57,940 nucleotides of DNA from Pseudomonas koreensis (GCF_025447595.1 NZ_JAOEJU010000033.1:1-57940); one strand, 5' to 3'; positions 40,557 to 49,977 are shown, counted from the stretch's first letter. Translations and numbers: made by a program. The notes: a model not told the origin generated them from the letters alone.

Positions 40557-40994
40557 TCAAGCGCCGCTGCCAGGGCAACCTCTCGGTGCGTATTCATTGT
40601 TGACCGTCGAAGCACATGTCCAGACACCCGACGTAGCGCCCGTGGCCGCGCCAGAGCGGGTGAGCGTAATGGTTTTGCCCAGCACAGGACCTGGAGCATT
40701 AAGCAGCGTGCATGTAATGGTGCCGGCACCCGTCGATGCGGTTCCCGAAGCAGTCAGTGTGCAATTCGATGTTGTGGTGTTGCCACCGGCAACGTTTGTA
40801 AGTGAAGGATCTGTCCCCTGATTAATGGTGTCTTCAAAGGGCACTTTAAGCGCTGAAATCTCTGCGAGACCGGCAGTCACCTTGGACCGCGCCTGATATT
40901 TGGAATATTGCGGCAACGCGATGGTGGCCAGAATACCGATGATCGCCACAACGATCAGCAGCTCGATCAGAGTGAAACCTTGTTGTTTCTTCAT
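40557..40994 (-). CDS. pilA: Type IV major pilin
   Basis: The 145-residue prepilin has a short leader MKKQQG cleaved before Phe by PilD. The hydrophobic assembly helix FTLIELLIVVAIIGILATIA carries the essential Glu at mature position 5. The C-terminal disulfide loop is C-ASTVNNEYAPRG-C. It forms the fibre for adhesion and twitching. The upstream in-frame extension has no leader and is rejected. It diverges from pilB, as in P. aeruginosa, and has its own sigma54 promoter. Confidence 0.93.
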   Translation of the reverse strand: MKKQQGFTLIELLIVVAIIGILATIALPQYSKYQARSKVTAGLAEISALKVPFEDTINQGTDPSLTNVAGGNTTTSNCTLTASGTASTGAGTITCTLLNAPGPVLGKTITLTRSGAATGATSGVWTCASTVNNEYAPRGCPGSGA

Positions 40995-41043
40995 AGACAC
41001 GCTCCATGCATGAGTCGGAATCTCATGATCTGAACAGGACTCA

Positions 41044-41060
41044 GCACAGCCCGTGCCAAG
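41044..41060 (-). promoter_or_regulatory. Sigma54 promoter of pilA
   Basis: On the minus strand TTGGCAC-N5-GTGCT keeps GG at -24 and GC at -12. It predicts a start near 41032 and a leader of about 38 bases. pilA is RpoN/PilR-dependent in P. aeruginosa. Confidence 0.8.
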
Positions 41061-41220
41061 CGCTTGCAGCCCCGGCCTGCTGGTCGTCCTCCGGCTGACG
41101 TGCCGATTCCTACAACCCGTAACCGCACTATCTGACACTTTTTGTCACCTGCACCTCCCGTGTTTGGCGCTGTCACTTGACTAGGCTATAAGTCATGAAC
41201 GGCAAGCACGTGGAAACCCC

Positions 41221-42921
41221 ATGAATGACATCGCTCTGAGCGGTCTGGCCAAACAATTGGTGCAGGCCGAATTGCTCACGGAAAAGAGTGCCCAGCAAGC
41301 TTGGCAACAGGCGCAGCGCAATCGCGTGTCGCTGGTCAGCTACCTGGTGCAGAACAAACTGGTGAAGAGCTGGCAGGTCGCCGAGATCGCCTCGGAACAT
41401 TTCGGCATGGCATTTCTCGACCTCAACTGCCTCGACAAGGAAACCCAGCCCAAAGGGCTGGTCAGCGAAAAACTGGTGCGCCAGCACCATGCCCTGCCCC
41501 TCTGGCGGCGCGGCAACAAGCTGTTCGTGGGGATTTCCGACCCGAGCAATCATCAGGCGATCAACGACATTCAGTTCAGCACCGGGCTGAGCACCGAAGC
41601 CATTTTGGTGGAGGACGACAAGCTCACCGATGCCATCGAAAAATTCTTCGACCATCATGCTACCGGCCTGGAGGAAATGGGGGACGTCGACCTCGACGGA
41701 GTGGACATCGAGTCGATCGACGACAACAGGCAAGAAGCGATAGGCGGGCTTGATGCCGACGATGCCCCGGTGGTGCGATTCGTCCACAAGATGCTGCTGG
41801 ATGCGATCAGGGGCGGCGCCTCCGACCTGCACTTTGAGCCCTATGAGAAGAACTACCGGGTGCGGGTACGCACCGACGGCATCCTGCGTGAGGTGGCCAA
41901 GGCGCCGATTCAACTGGCCGGGCGAATAGCCGCCCGCCTCAAGGTAATGGCCAGCCTCGACATTTCGGAACGGCGCAAGCCTCAGGACGGGCGGATCAAG
42001 ATGCGCCTGTCGAAGAGCAAGTCGATCGATTTCCGGGTCAACACCCTGCCCACGCTCTGGGGCGAGAAAGTGGTGATGCGGATTCTCGACCCGTCCAGCG
42101 CCCAGATCGGCATCGATGCCCTCGGCTACGAGCCGGAGCAGAAAGACCTGTACATGGCCGCCCTCAAGCAACCACAAGGCATGATTCTGGTCACCGGCCC
42201 CACCGGCTCAGGCAAGACCGTGTCGCTGTACACCGGGCTGAACATCCTCAATACCGTCGACATCAACATCTCCACCGCCGAAGACCCGGTGGAGATCAAT
42301 ATGGAAGGCATCAACCAGGTCAACGTCAATCCCCGGCAAGGTATGGACTTCGCTCAAGCCTTGCGCTCGTTTCTGCGTCAGGACCCGGACGTGATCATGG
42401 TCGGCGAGATCCGCGATATCGAAACCGCCGAAATCGCGATCAAGGCGGCCCAGACCGGGCACCTCGTGCTGTCCACCCTGCATACCAACAGCGCAGCGGA
42501 AACCCTGACCCGTCTGCACAACATGGGCATTCCCGGCTTCAACATCGCGACCTCGGTGAGCCTGATCATTGCCCAGCGGCTGGCGCGAAAACTCTGTAGC
42601 CACTGCAAGAAGCCCATCGAGATCCCCCGCGAAACCCTGATAAAGGAAGGTTTTCCCGAGGAACGCATCGGCCAATTCACGATCTATGAGCCCTCCGGTT
42701 GCGATCACTGCAACGGCGGGTACAAGGGTCGCGTGGGAATTTATGAAGTGGTGAAAAACACCCCTGAGCTGCAACACCTGATCATGGCCGAGGGCAACTC
42801 GCTGGAAATCGATACCCAGATGCGCCGGGACGGTTTCAACGACTTGCGCACATCGGGCCTGATCAAGGCCATGCAAGGCATTACCAGCCTTGAAGAAATC
42901 AACCGGGTCACCAAGGACTGA
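41221..42921 (+). CDS. pilB: Type IV pilus assembly ATPase PilB
   Basis: The 566-residue extension ATPase has an N-terminal MshEN-type domain, Walker A GPTGSGKT (about residue 324), the Asp box and Walker B (FLRQDPDVIMVGEIRD), and the His box. A C-terminal zinc site uses CSHC and CDHC (about residues 459-497). It drives pilin polymerisation at the inner membrane. It is the first gene of pilB-pilC-pilD-coaE-yacG. Confidence 0.97.
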   Translation: MNDIALSGLAKQLVQAELLTEKSAQQAWQQAQRNRVSLVSYLVQNKLVKSWQVAEIASEHFGMAFLDLNCLDKETQPKGLVSEKLVRQHHALPLWRRGNKLFVGISDPSNHQAINDIQFSTGLSTEAILVEDDKLTDAIEKFFDHHATGLEEMGDVDLDGVDIESIDDNRQEAIGGLDADDAPVVRFVHKMLLDAIRGGASDLHFEPYEKNYRVRVRTDGILREVAKAPIQLAGRIAARLKVMASLDISERRKPQDGRIKMRLSKSKSIDFRVNTLPTLWGEKVVMRILDPSSAQIGIDALGYEPEQKDLYMAALKQPQGMILVTGPTGSGKTVSLYTGLNILNTVDINISTAEDPVEINMEGINQVNVNPRQGMDFAQALRSFLRQDPDVIMVGEIRDIETAEIAIKAAQTGHLVLSTLHTNSAAETLTRLHNMGIPGFNIATSVSLIIAQRLARKLCSHCKKPIEIPRETLIKEGFPEERIGQFTIYEPSGCDHCNGGYKGRVGIYEVVKNTPELQHLIMAEGNSLEIDTQMRRDGFNDLRTSGLIKAMQGITSLEEINRVTKD

Positions 42922-42923
42922 AC

Positions 42924-44141
42924 ATGGCGGTCAAGGCAGCGAAAATCAGCATCTACGCCTGGGAAGGCACGGACCGCAAAGGCAGCAAGGTGACCGGCGA
43001 GTTGAGCGGCCAGAATCCCGCGTTGATCAAGGCTCAATTGCGCAAGCAAGGCATCAACCCCGGCAAGGTGCGCAAGAAATCCGCCTCGCTGCTGAGCCTG
43101 GGCAAGCGCATCAAGGCTCAGGACATCGCTCTGTTCACCCGGCAGATGGCGACCATGATGAAGGCCGGCGTCCCACTGTTGCAGTCGTTCGACATCATTG
43201 GCGAAGGCTTCGAAAACCCGGCCATGCGCAAACTGGTGGACGAGGTAAAACAAGAGGTGGCAGCCGGTAACAGCTTCGCCGCTTCACTACGCAAGAAGCC
43301 ACAATACTTCGATGAGCTGTACTGCAACCTGGTGGATGCCGGCGAGCAGTCCGGTGCCCTCGATACCTTGCTGGAACGGGTCGCGACCTACAAGGAAAAG
43401 AGCGAAAGCCTCAAGGCCAAGATCAAAAAGGCCATGACCTATCCGACCGCCGTGGTGCTGGTGGCTGCGGTGGTCACCGGGATTCTGCTGGTCAAAGTGG
43501 TGCCGCAATTCCAGTCAGTGTTCTCCGGCTTCGGTGCCGAATTGCCGGCATTCACCCTGATGGTCATCGGCCTCTCGGAATTCATGCAGCAATGGTGGTG
43601 GGCGATTCTCGGAGCACTGGTTGGCGGTTTTTTCGGTTTACGTCACGCACTGAAAAAATCCCAGGCCCTGCGCGACCGGCGCGACGCCTGGTTTCTCAAG
43701 CTGCCGCTGGTGGGCACATTGATGTACAAGTCCGCTGTGGCGCGGTTTGCCCGCACCCTGTCGACCACCTTCGCGGCTGGCGTGCCGCTGGTGGAAGCGC
43801 TGGACTCTGTGGCCGGGGCCACCGGCAACGTGGTATTCAAGCGCGCCGTGCTGCGCATCCGCCAGGATGTTTCCACCGGCATGCAGCTGAATTTCTCGAT
43901 GCGCTCCACCGGCATTTTTCCGAACATGGCGGTGCAAATGACTGCTATCGGCGAAGAGTCCGGCGCGCTGGACGAGATGCTCGACAAGGTCGCGGGTTTC
44001 TATGAGGACGAAGTGGACAATATGGTCGACAACCTCACCAGCCTGATGGAGCCATTCATCATGGTGGTACTCGGGGTGATTGTCGGCGGTCTGGTGGTGG
44101 CGATGTACCTGCCGATCTTCCAACTCGGCTCAGCGATCTGA
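42924..44141 (+). CDS. pilC: Type IV pilus inner-membrane platform protein PilC
   Basis: The 405-residue GspF-family protein has two homologous cytoplasmic domains (QDIALFTRQMATMMKAGVPLLQSFDII and the second near KSAVARFARTLSTTFAAGVPLVEAL). They are separated by paired membrane helices, and a last helix lies at the C-terminus. It connects the PilB motor with the growing pilus. It starts two bases after pilB. Confidence 0.97.
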   Translation: MAVKAAKISIYAWEGTDRKGSKVTGELSGQNPALIKAQLRKQGINPGKVRKKSASLLSLGKRIKAQDIALFTRQMATMMKAGVPLLQSFDIIGEGFENPAMRKLVDEVKQEVAAGNSFAASLRKKPQYFDELYCNLVDAGEQSGALDTLLERVATYKEKSESLKAKIKKAMTYPTAVVLVAAVVTGILLVKVVPQFQSVFSGFGAELPAFTLMVIGLSEFMQQWWWAILGALVGGFFGLRHALKKSQALRDRRDAWFLKLPLVGTLMYKSAVARFARTLSTTFAAGVPLVEALDSVAGATGNVVFKRAVLRIRQDVSTGMQLNFSMRSTGIFPNMAVQMTAIGEESGALDEMLDKVAGFYEDEVDNMVDNLTSLMEPFIMVVLGVIVGGLVVAMYLPIFQLGSAI

Positions 44142-44142
44142 C

Positions 44143-45015
44143 ATGCCTATCAACGAACTCTTCAGCCTGTATCCGCTGGCCTTTGTCTTCACCGCCCTGC
44201 TGTTGGGGCTGGTGGTCGGCAGTTTCCTCAACGTGTTGATCTGGCGCCTGCCGAAAATGCTCGAGCGTGAATGGCGCCAGCAGGCCCACGATGTTTTGGG
44301 GCTACCCGGTGAAGCGCCTTTGCCCACCTACAACCTGATGCTGCCGCATTCGCAATGCCCGCACTGTGGCCACCGGATCCGGGCGTGGGAAAACATTCCC
44401 GTGTTGAGTTACGTGTTCCTGCGCGGGCGCTGCTCGAGTTGCAGCGCACCGATCAGCAAACGCTACCCGCTGACCGAACTGGCCAGCGGCCTGCTCTCGG
44501 CGTTCATCGCCTGGCACTTGGGTTTCGGCTGGCCGGCGTGCCTGCTGATCGTGCTGACCTGGGGCCTGTTGGCCATGAGCCTGATCGACACCGAACATCA
44601 ATTGCTGCCCGACGTGCTGGTGCTGCCGCTGCTGTGGCTGGGACTGATCGTCAACAGCTTCGAGCTATTCGTGTCGCTGCACGACGCGCTGTGGGGCGCG
44701 GTGCTGGGTTACATGGCGCTGTGGTCGGTGTTCTGGCTGTTCAAGTTGATCACCGGCAAGGACGGCATCGGTCACGGCGATTTCAAGCTGCTGGCGCTGC
44801 TCGGGGCCTGGGGTGGCTGGCAGATTCTGCCGCTGACCATCCTCTTGTCCTCGCTGGTGGGCGCCGTGCTTGGGGTGATTTTGCTCAAGCTGCGTGACCA
44901 GAAAACCTCGACGCCGATCCCCTTCGGCCCGTATCTGGCAATTGCCGGCTGGATTGCCTTGCTCTGGGGTGGTCAAATAACCGGCTTCTATTGGCAGTTT
45001 GTCGGTTTGAAATGA
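44143..45015 (+). CDS. pilD: Prepilin peptidase/N-methyltransferase PilD
   Basis: The 290-residue bifunctional membrane enzyme has an N-terminal methyltransferase region with the four-cysteine motif Cys72, Cys75, Cys97 and Cys100. The two catalytic aspartates are in LIDTEHQLLPD (Asp149) and GHGDFKLL (Asp213). It cleaves and N-methylates type IV prepilins and type II secretion pseudopilins. The ATG lies one base after the pilC stop. Confidence 0.97.
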   Translation: MPINELFSLYPLAFVFTALLLGLVVGSFLNVLIWRLPKMLEREWRQQAHDVLGLPGEAPLPTYNLMLPHSQCPHCGHRIRAWENIPVLSYVFLRGRCSSCSAPISKRYPLTELASGLLSAFIAWHLGFGWPACLLIVLTWGLLAMSLIDTEHQLLPDVLVLPLLWLGLIVNSFELFVSLHDALWGAVLGYMALWSVFWLFKLITGKDGIGHGDFKLLALLGAWGGWQILPLTILLSSLVGAVLGVILLKLRDQKTSTPIPFGPYLAIAGWIALLWGGQITGFYWQFVGLK

Positions 45016-45635
45016 ATACCCCTGTGGAAAAACCCTGGATTCTCGGCCTGACCGGCGGCATCGGCAGCGGCAAAAGCGCCGCCGCCCAGCACTTCATCGA
45101 TCTTGGTGTCCACGTGGTGGACGCCGATCACGCGGCGCGCTGGGTGGTCGAACCGGGCCGTCCGGCGCTGGCGAAGATCGCCGAGCACTTCGGCCCGGAT
45201 GTGCTGCAGGCCGATGGCACGCTGGATCGTGCGGCCCTGCGCAAACTGATCTTTGAGGTGCCGGAGCAACGGCGCTGGCTCGAAGCGCTGCTGCATCCGC
45301 TGATCGCCGAAGAAATCGCCCATCACCTGGCGCTGGCACAATCGCCTTACGCAATTCTGGTCTCGCCGCTGCTGATCGAGTCCGGGCAATACACGATGAC
45401 CCAGCGAATCCTGGTGATCGACGCCCCGCAACAACTGCAGATCGAACGCACCTTGCAGCGTGACCAGACCAGCGAACAGCAGGTCCAAGCGATCCTCAAG
45501 GCCCAGTCCAGCCGCGAAGACCGCGTCAGCCGTGCCGACGACGTGGTGTTCAACGACCGCGACCTCGCCTGGCTGCACAGCGAGGTCGAGCGCCTGCATC
45601 ACTTTTACCTGACTTTATCCGGAGGCCAATCATGA
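45012..45635 (+). CDS. coaE: Dephospho-CoA kinase
   Basis: This 207-residue P-loop kinase (GLTGGIGSGKSAAA, residues 12-25) carries out the last step of coenzyme A synthesis. The DADHAARWVVEPG segment contributes the acceptor site. ATGA overlaps join it to pilD upstream and yacG downstream. Confidence 0.96.
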   Translation: MNTPVEKPWILGLTGGIGSGKSAAAQHFIDLGVHVVDADHAARWVVEPGRPALAKIAEHFGPDVLQADGTLDRAALRKLIFEVPEQRRWLEALLHPLIAEEIAHHLALAQSPYAILVSPLLIESGQYTMTQRILVIDAPQQLQIERTLQRDQTSEQQVQAILKAQSSREDRVSRADDVVFNDRDLAWLHSEVERLHHFYLTLSGGQS

Positions 45636-45832
45636 GCCAGACCCCAACCGTCAACTGCCCGACTTGCGGCGCGCCCGTGGAATTCACCCCGGAAAACAAA
45701 TACCGTCCGTTCTGCTCGGACCGCTGCAAGCTGATCGACCTCGGCGCCTGGGCGTCGGAAGAACACAAGATTCCGGTGACCCCGGATGCCGAGGACGAAC
45801 TGTTTTCCGGCGATTTCGACCCGCGTCACTGA
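45632..45832 (+). CDS. yacG: DNA gyrase inhibitor YacG
   Basis: The 66-residue zinc protein has ligands Cys9, Cys12, Cys28 and Cys32 (CPTCG and CSDRC). It has an acidic C-terminus. In E. coli it binds the GyrB C-terminal domain and inhibits gyrase. It is the last gene of the pilBCD operon. Confidence 0.95.
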   Translation: MSQTPTVNCPTCGAPVEFTPENKYRPFCSDRCKLIDLGAWASEEHKIPVTPDAEDELFSGDFDPRH

Positions 45833-45838
45833 TCCCGC

Positions 45839-46054
45839 TCAGGGCCGCATGAAGCCGTAGTCCTGATCGTCGTCGAGGTTTTCGGCCAGAAAGCGCAACT
45901 CGTCAGCCAGGTCTTCGGCGTTACGCACCGCCTTGCTCTGCTGCACCACCGCACTGAGCAAGGCGCGCAGGCTCAGGCCCGGATCGAACCCCACCTCCTG
46001 CGCCATCTCCAGACTCTGCCGGGTTTCCTGCTTCGCCCACTCGTACACGCTCAT
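45839..46054 (-). CDS. Conserved hypothetical small protein
   Basis: The 71-residue, mainly helical acidic protein starts MSVYEWAKQETRQSLEMAQE and ends in an Asp-rich tail (NLDDDQDYGFMRP). There is no signal or membrane segment. The start at 46054 is chosen over the longer frame, which would overlap the permease gene. It is convergent with yacG. I do not recognise a characterised family. Confidence 0.65.
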   Translation of the reverse strand: MSVYEWAKQETRQSLEMAQEVGFDPGLSLRALLSAVVQQSKAVRNAEDLADELRFLAENLDDDQDYGFMRP

Positions 46055-46119
46055 GCCGCTGCTCCTGAAGGGATTTGGCCGAGCATGAAATGCCGCGCGC
46101 AGAGTGGATTTGATGTGGA

Positions 46120-46809
46120 TCAAGACTTGGGATCGTCGTCCTTCCAGGGCGCCGAAAGGTAGCGGGTGCGGTTGAACGTTTCCAGCCATTCCGGGCAGAA
46201 CACCACCAAAGCGCTGACCACCATGCCGTTGATGAAGGCTTCGGGAAAAATCAGCAACCACAGGTAACCGATGAAATCCTCAAGCCATTCGGGCATGGCA
46301 AACAGACCGTCGTACCAGAGCAACGTCAGGCTCAGTGTCAGACAGAACAACGCCGACAGCGCCGCGGCGAAAAAGCCGGAACAGAAAATGTACACGAACG
46401 GATTGCGCGGCTGTGCACGCTCGACCAGGATCGCCACGCATTCGGTGATCAGCACCGGCAACAGGATCAGCAAGGCGCCGTTGACCCCGACGGCCACCAG
46501 ATCCTGACGCCCCAACAGCACCAGTCCCGACTGCGCCACCAGTCCACCGACGATTGCCAGCGGCCAGTCCAGCAGGAGCGTCACCGCTGTCATGCCGATG
46601 AAGTGGTAAGACACTCCGGTGTCGAAATCCCTGCGCACCAGCCACAGCAGAAACAACGCGAACACCGTGCCGAACAGCAAATGCTGACGACGGTTGTCGC
46701 TGAACAGTTCGACCCACGGTGCGCGGACAATCGCCCAGAGCAGGACCGGCAGGTAAATCAGCCAGCCGAGGGTCAGACTTGCCGATGACAGCAGTTCTGC
46801 ACCGATCAT
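46120..46809 (-). CDS. Energy-coupling factor ABC transporter permease, CbiM-like
   Basis: The 229-residue membrane protein has about six hydrophobic segments. It is of the CbiM/NikM-like permease class by overall pattern (LYHFIGMTAVTLLL-like central segment, and FPEAFINGMVVSALVVFCPEWLETF near the end). It lacks the usual N-terminal MHI(M/P) metal-binding start of true CbiM, and no CbiQ or CbiO gene is adjacent, so cobalt or nickel import is unproven. AAGGTG precedes the ATG at 46809. Confidence 0.7.
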   Translation of the reverse strand: MIGAELLSSASLTLGWLIYLPVLLWAIVRAPWVELFSDNRRQHLLFGTVFALFLLWLVRRDFDTGVSYHFIGMTAVTLLLDWPLAIVGGLVAQSGLVLLGRQDLVAVGVNGALLILLPVLITECVAILVERAQPRNPFVYIFCSGFFAAALSALFCLTLSLTLLWYDGLFAMPEWLEDFIGYLWLLIFPEAFINGMVVSALVVFCPEWLETFNRTRYLSAPWKDDDPKS

Positions 46810-46942
46810 GATCCCATCACCTTGATTCGCACCGCAGACTCCTTTGATTGGCGCTCCTGCGGCGGAGTCTACACCTGCACGGCGGAACATCTGCCGATGC
46901 AAAGCTTTCTGCTTGTCGCAATTGAACGCTAAGCTTGGGCCT

Positions 46943-47569
46943 ATGGATGACTCAGATTATTTACGCCTGCTGACCATCGCGGCCGAGCAAGCCAACGCCT
47001 TCCTGTCCAATGCCCGCAAATGGGAGCGTGAGCGTTGGGTCTGCCAGCGCCTTCTGCAAGGCTTGAATATTCCGTATCGTGCCGACGAATTCGCCCCCGC
47101 CGGTGAGCCGCCGGACGTGTTGTTTCGCGACGCCAATTTCGAGGTGTTTTTCGTCCTCGACGAGGGCCGTCGGCTCAACGACGAATGGCGCGATGAGCTG
47201 CAACGTCGGCGCAGTGCGTTTTCCCTCAGCCAACTGGTACGCCGTGAAGCCAAGCCGCGGCGGATTCCGGCCAATGAATTTCTGCTGAGACTGGCGCCGA
47301 CCTTGCGCAAGAAAGCGCACAACTACAAAGAACGCGGCATGGACCTGGGCGAGCTGGACATCATTGCCTTCGCCAGCCTCAAACGCGAAGTGCTCGACCT
47401 CAACAGCCATTTTCCGCCGCCCACCGAATACCTGCGTCAGGGCTGGCGCTCACTGTCGCTGGTCGGGCCGACTTTTGCCCGGGTGCTGTTCGCCCATCCC
47501 GATGCCCCGGATTTCCTGCGCGGTAACCTGGGGCGCAGCATCGTGTTCGATGTCGGGATCAGCCTGTGA
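46943..47569 (+). CDS. DUF1780 domain-containing protein
   Basis: The 208-residue soluble protein begins MDDSDYLRLLTIAAEQANAF. It matches the Pseudomonas DUF1780 family, which has a restriction-endonuclease-like mixed fold and unknown function. It contains conserved RKWERERWVCQRLL and DLGELDIIAFASLKREVLDL, the latter reminiscent of a nuclease core. The end overlaps the MOSC gene by four bases. Confidence 0.8.
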   Translation: MDDSDYLRLLTIAAEQANAFLSNARKWERERWVCQRLLQGLNIPYRADEFAPAGEPPDVLFRDANFEVFFVLDEGRRLNDEWRDELQRRRSAFSLSQLVRREAKPRRIPANEFLLRLAPTLRKKAHNYKERGMDLGELDIIAFASLKREVLDLNSHFPPPTEYLRQGWRSLSLVGPTFARVLFAHPDAPDFLRGNLGRSIVFDVGISL

Positions 47570-48093
47570 CGCCACTTCAACAACTGATTGCCGATGTCCC
47601 GCAGACCGGATGCGTGCGCTGGATTGGCGTGCGCCCCGAGTCACGGGGGCCGATGCTCGCGCTTGACGCAGTGGAAGCGCGGCTCGAAGCGGGGCTCACC
47701 GGCGACCATGCTCGTCCCGGGGTGCGCAATGCGCGGCAGGTGACGCTGATTCAGTGGGAACATCTGGCTGTCATCAGTGCCTTGATGGGCCGGTCGGCCG
47801 AACAACCGGTCACGCCTGAAGATCTGCGGCGCAATCTCGTTATAAGCGGGATCAACCTGTTCAGCCTCAAGGGGCGGCGCTTTCGCATTGGTCAGGCGAT
47901 TTTCGAAACCACAGGCTGGTGCCAGCCGTGTGCGCGTCTGCAAAACAACCTCGGCCCCGGAACGTTCCAGGCCGTGCGCGGACATGGCGGAATCACCGCG
48001 CGAGTGTTACAAAGCGGGATCATTCGCCTCGGGGACAGTGTATCTGTCGAACCGGTCCCGGACAGTGGCTATGCTGCGTTCAATCCCGGTTGA
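47566..48093 (+). CDS. MOSC domain-containing protein
   Basis: The 175-residue stand-alone MOSC domain has the conserved cysteine in GWCQPCARLQ and the RNARQVTLIQWEHL segment. MOSC domains act with molybdenum cofactor or sulfur carriers (for example YiiM-like reductases). The substrate is unknown. It is translationally coupled to the DUF1780 gene. Confidence 0.87.
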   Translation: MTPLQQLIADVPQTGCVRWIGVRPESRGPMLALDAVEARLEAGLTGDHARPGVRNARQVTLIQWEHLAVISALMGRSAEQPVTPEDLRRNLVISGINLFSLKGRRFRIGQAIFETTGWCQPCARLQNNLGPGTFQAVRGHGGITARVLQSGIIRLGDSVSVEPVPDSGYAAFNPG

Positions 48094-48144
48094 AAACCGC
48101 TGTAGCGTGTTCTCATTCAGTAACGTCTACCTGACGAGGCCTTT

Positions 48145-48318
48145 ATGACCAGCCGCCTGAACCCCGAAGACCAGAAGCATGTCGAAGAGTACCTGCAGTT
48201 GTCCCAACACCGTGTCGAGCGCCGGCCATTCCGGCCGTGGATGCTCCTGGTGCTGGTGCTGGCAGTGACCATTGGTCTGGGCCTGCTGAGCCGATTTATC
48301 AGTTACCTGACGCTATGA
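48145..48318 (+). CDS. DUF3094 family small membrane protein
   Basis: The 57-residue protein has an N-terminal polar helix (MTSRLNPEDQKHVEEYLQ) and one transmembrane helix (about residues 31-52, PWMLLVLVLAVTIGLGLLSRF). The pattern and the position just before ndh match the DUF3094 family of Pseudomonas. GAGG precedes the ATG. Function is unknown. Confidence 0.82.
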   Translation: MTSRLNPEDQKHVEEYLQLSQHRVERRPFRPWMLLVLVLAVTIGLGLLSRFISYLTL

Positions 48319-48384
48319 GCTGCATCGCGCTCGCTCGGGTTACGACGACAAAGATTTCCTTTAAAAACCTTGCGAGCTATTCCT

Positions 48385-49683
48385 ATGTCCCATCGTATTG
48401 TCATTGTCGGCGGCGGCGCCGGCGGTCTGGAGTTGGCTACCCGTCTGGGTAAGACTCTGGGCAAACGCGGCACCGCCAGCATCATGCTGGTCGACGCGAA
48501 CCTCACGCACATCTGGAAACCGCTGTTGCACGAAGTGGCCGCCGGATCGCTGAACTCTTCCGAAGACGAACTCAACTATGTCGCCCAGGCCAAATGGAAC
48601 CACTTCGAGTTCCAGCTGGGGCGCATGAGCGGGCTCGACCGTGAGCAGAAGAAGATCCAGCTGGCTGCCACCTACGACGAAAACGGCGTTGAGCTGGTCC
48701 CGGCGCGGGAAGTGCCCTACGACTCGCTGGTGATAGCGGTCGGCAGCACCACCAACGATTTCGGCACCCAGGGCGCGGCGCAGCACTGCCTGTTCCTCGA
48801 CACCCGCAAACAGGCCGAGCGCTTCCACCAGCAACTGCTCAACCACTATCTGCGTGCCCACGCCGGGCAGACCGATGCGGTCCAGCAGATCAGCGTGGCC
48901 ATCGTCGGCGCGGGCGCCACAGGCGTCGAACTGGCCGCCGAGCTGCACAACGCCGCCCATGAACTGGCGGCTTACGGTCTGGACCGGATCAAACCGGAAA
49001 ACATGCACATCACCCTGATCGAAGCCGGGCCTCGAGTGCTGCCAGCGCTGCCGGAGCGGATCAGCGGGCCGGTGCACAAGACCCTGGAGAAACTCGGGGT
49101 CAACGTGATGACCAACGCTTCGGTCAGCCAGGTTACCGCCGACAGCCTGATCACCGCCGATGGCAACGAGATCAAGGCCAGTCTGAAAGTCTGGGCTGCC
49201 GGGATTCGCGCACCGGGTTTCCTCAAGGATATCGACGGCCTGGAAACCAACCGCATCAACCAACTGCAAGTACTGCCGACGCTGCAAACCACCCGCGACG
49301 AGAACATCTTCGCCTTCGGTGACTGCGCCGCGTGCCCGCAACCGGGCTCGGATCGCAACGTTCCGCCACGGGCCCAGGCTGCGCATCAACAGGCGTCGCT
49401 GTTGGCCAAGTCGCTGAAACTGCGGATCGAAGGCAAGACCCTGCCGGAGTACAAGTACACCGACTACGGCTCGCTGATTTCGCTGTCGCGTTTTTCGGCT
49501 GTGGGTAACTTGATGGGCAACCTGACCGGCAGCGTGATGCTCGAAGGCTGGCTCGCGCGGATGTTTTACGTGTCGCTGTACCGCATGCACCAGATGGCGC
49601 TGTACGGGCCGTTCCGCACGGCGATGCTGATGCTGGGCAGCAAGATCGGACGCGGCACCGAGCCACGCCTGAAGCTGCACTGA
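48385..49683 (+). CDS. ndh: Type II NADH dehydrogenase (NAD(P)/FAD-dependent oxidoreductase)
   Basis: The 432-residue two-Rossmann flavoprotein has an FAD motif GGGAGGLELA (residues 8-17) and an NADH motif VAIVGAGATGVELAAEL (about residues 173-189). The second FAD contact is FAFGDCAACPQPG. A C-terminal amphipathic membrane-binding region (LARMFYVSLYRMHQMALYG) follows. It oxidises NADH and reduces ubiquinone without pumping protons. It is located 66 bases after the DUF3094 gene. Confidence 0.93.
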   Translation: MSHRIVIVGGGAGGLELATRLGKTLGKRGTASIMLVDANLTHIWKPLLHEVAAGSLNSSEDELNYVAQAKWNHFEFQLGRMSGLDREQKKIQLAATYDENGVELVPAREVPYDSLVIAVGSTTNDFGTQGAAQHCLFLDTRKQAERFHQQLLNHYLRAHAGQTDAVQQISVAIVGAGATGVELAAELHNAAHELAAYGLDRIKPENMHITLIEAGPRVLPALPERISGPVHKTLEKLGVNVMTNASVSQVTADSLITADGNEIKASLKVWAAGIRAPGFLKDIDGLETNRINQLQVLPTLQTTRDENIFAFGDCAACPQPGSDRNVPPRAQAAHQQASLLAKSLKLRIEGKTLPEYKYTDYGSLISLSRFSAVGNLMGNLTGSVMLEGWLARMFYVSLYRMHQMALYGPFRTAMLMLGSKIGRGTEPRLKLH

Positions 49684-49692
49684 TGTAACACC

Positions 49693-49783
49693 CTGTGGGA
49701 GTGAGCTTGCTCACGAAGACGGTGGATCAGTCGATAAATGCATCGGCTGACCCGCCTCATTCGCGAACAAGCTCGCTCCCACA
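49693..49783. repeat. REPIN, partly diverged
   Basis: Inverted REP units lie downstream of ndh. The left unit reads GTGGGAGTGAGCTTGCTCAC and carries a compensated pair of changes (GAGTGAGC/GCTCAC) that keeps its own stem. The right unit has the standard GAGCGAGC core. Confidence 0.8.
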
Positions 49784-49977
49784 ATGATTTGTGTTGATTG
49801 AAAGCTCTGTTTCCTACTGTATCTGCGCCACATGTTCGCACCTTCGATTACAAACGCCCCCACTCCTCGACACAGACGCGATACACCGCCACTGCTTAAT
49901 GGCCACACCCGAGCACACCTGCTCCGGCTTGATCGCCCTTAACGTGTGGTTGCGCTGTGCAACCGAAGGAGAATGCA

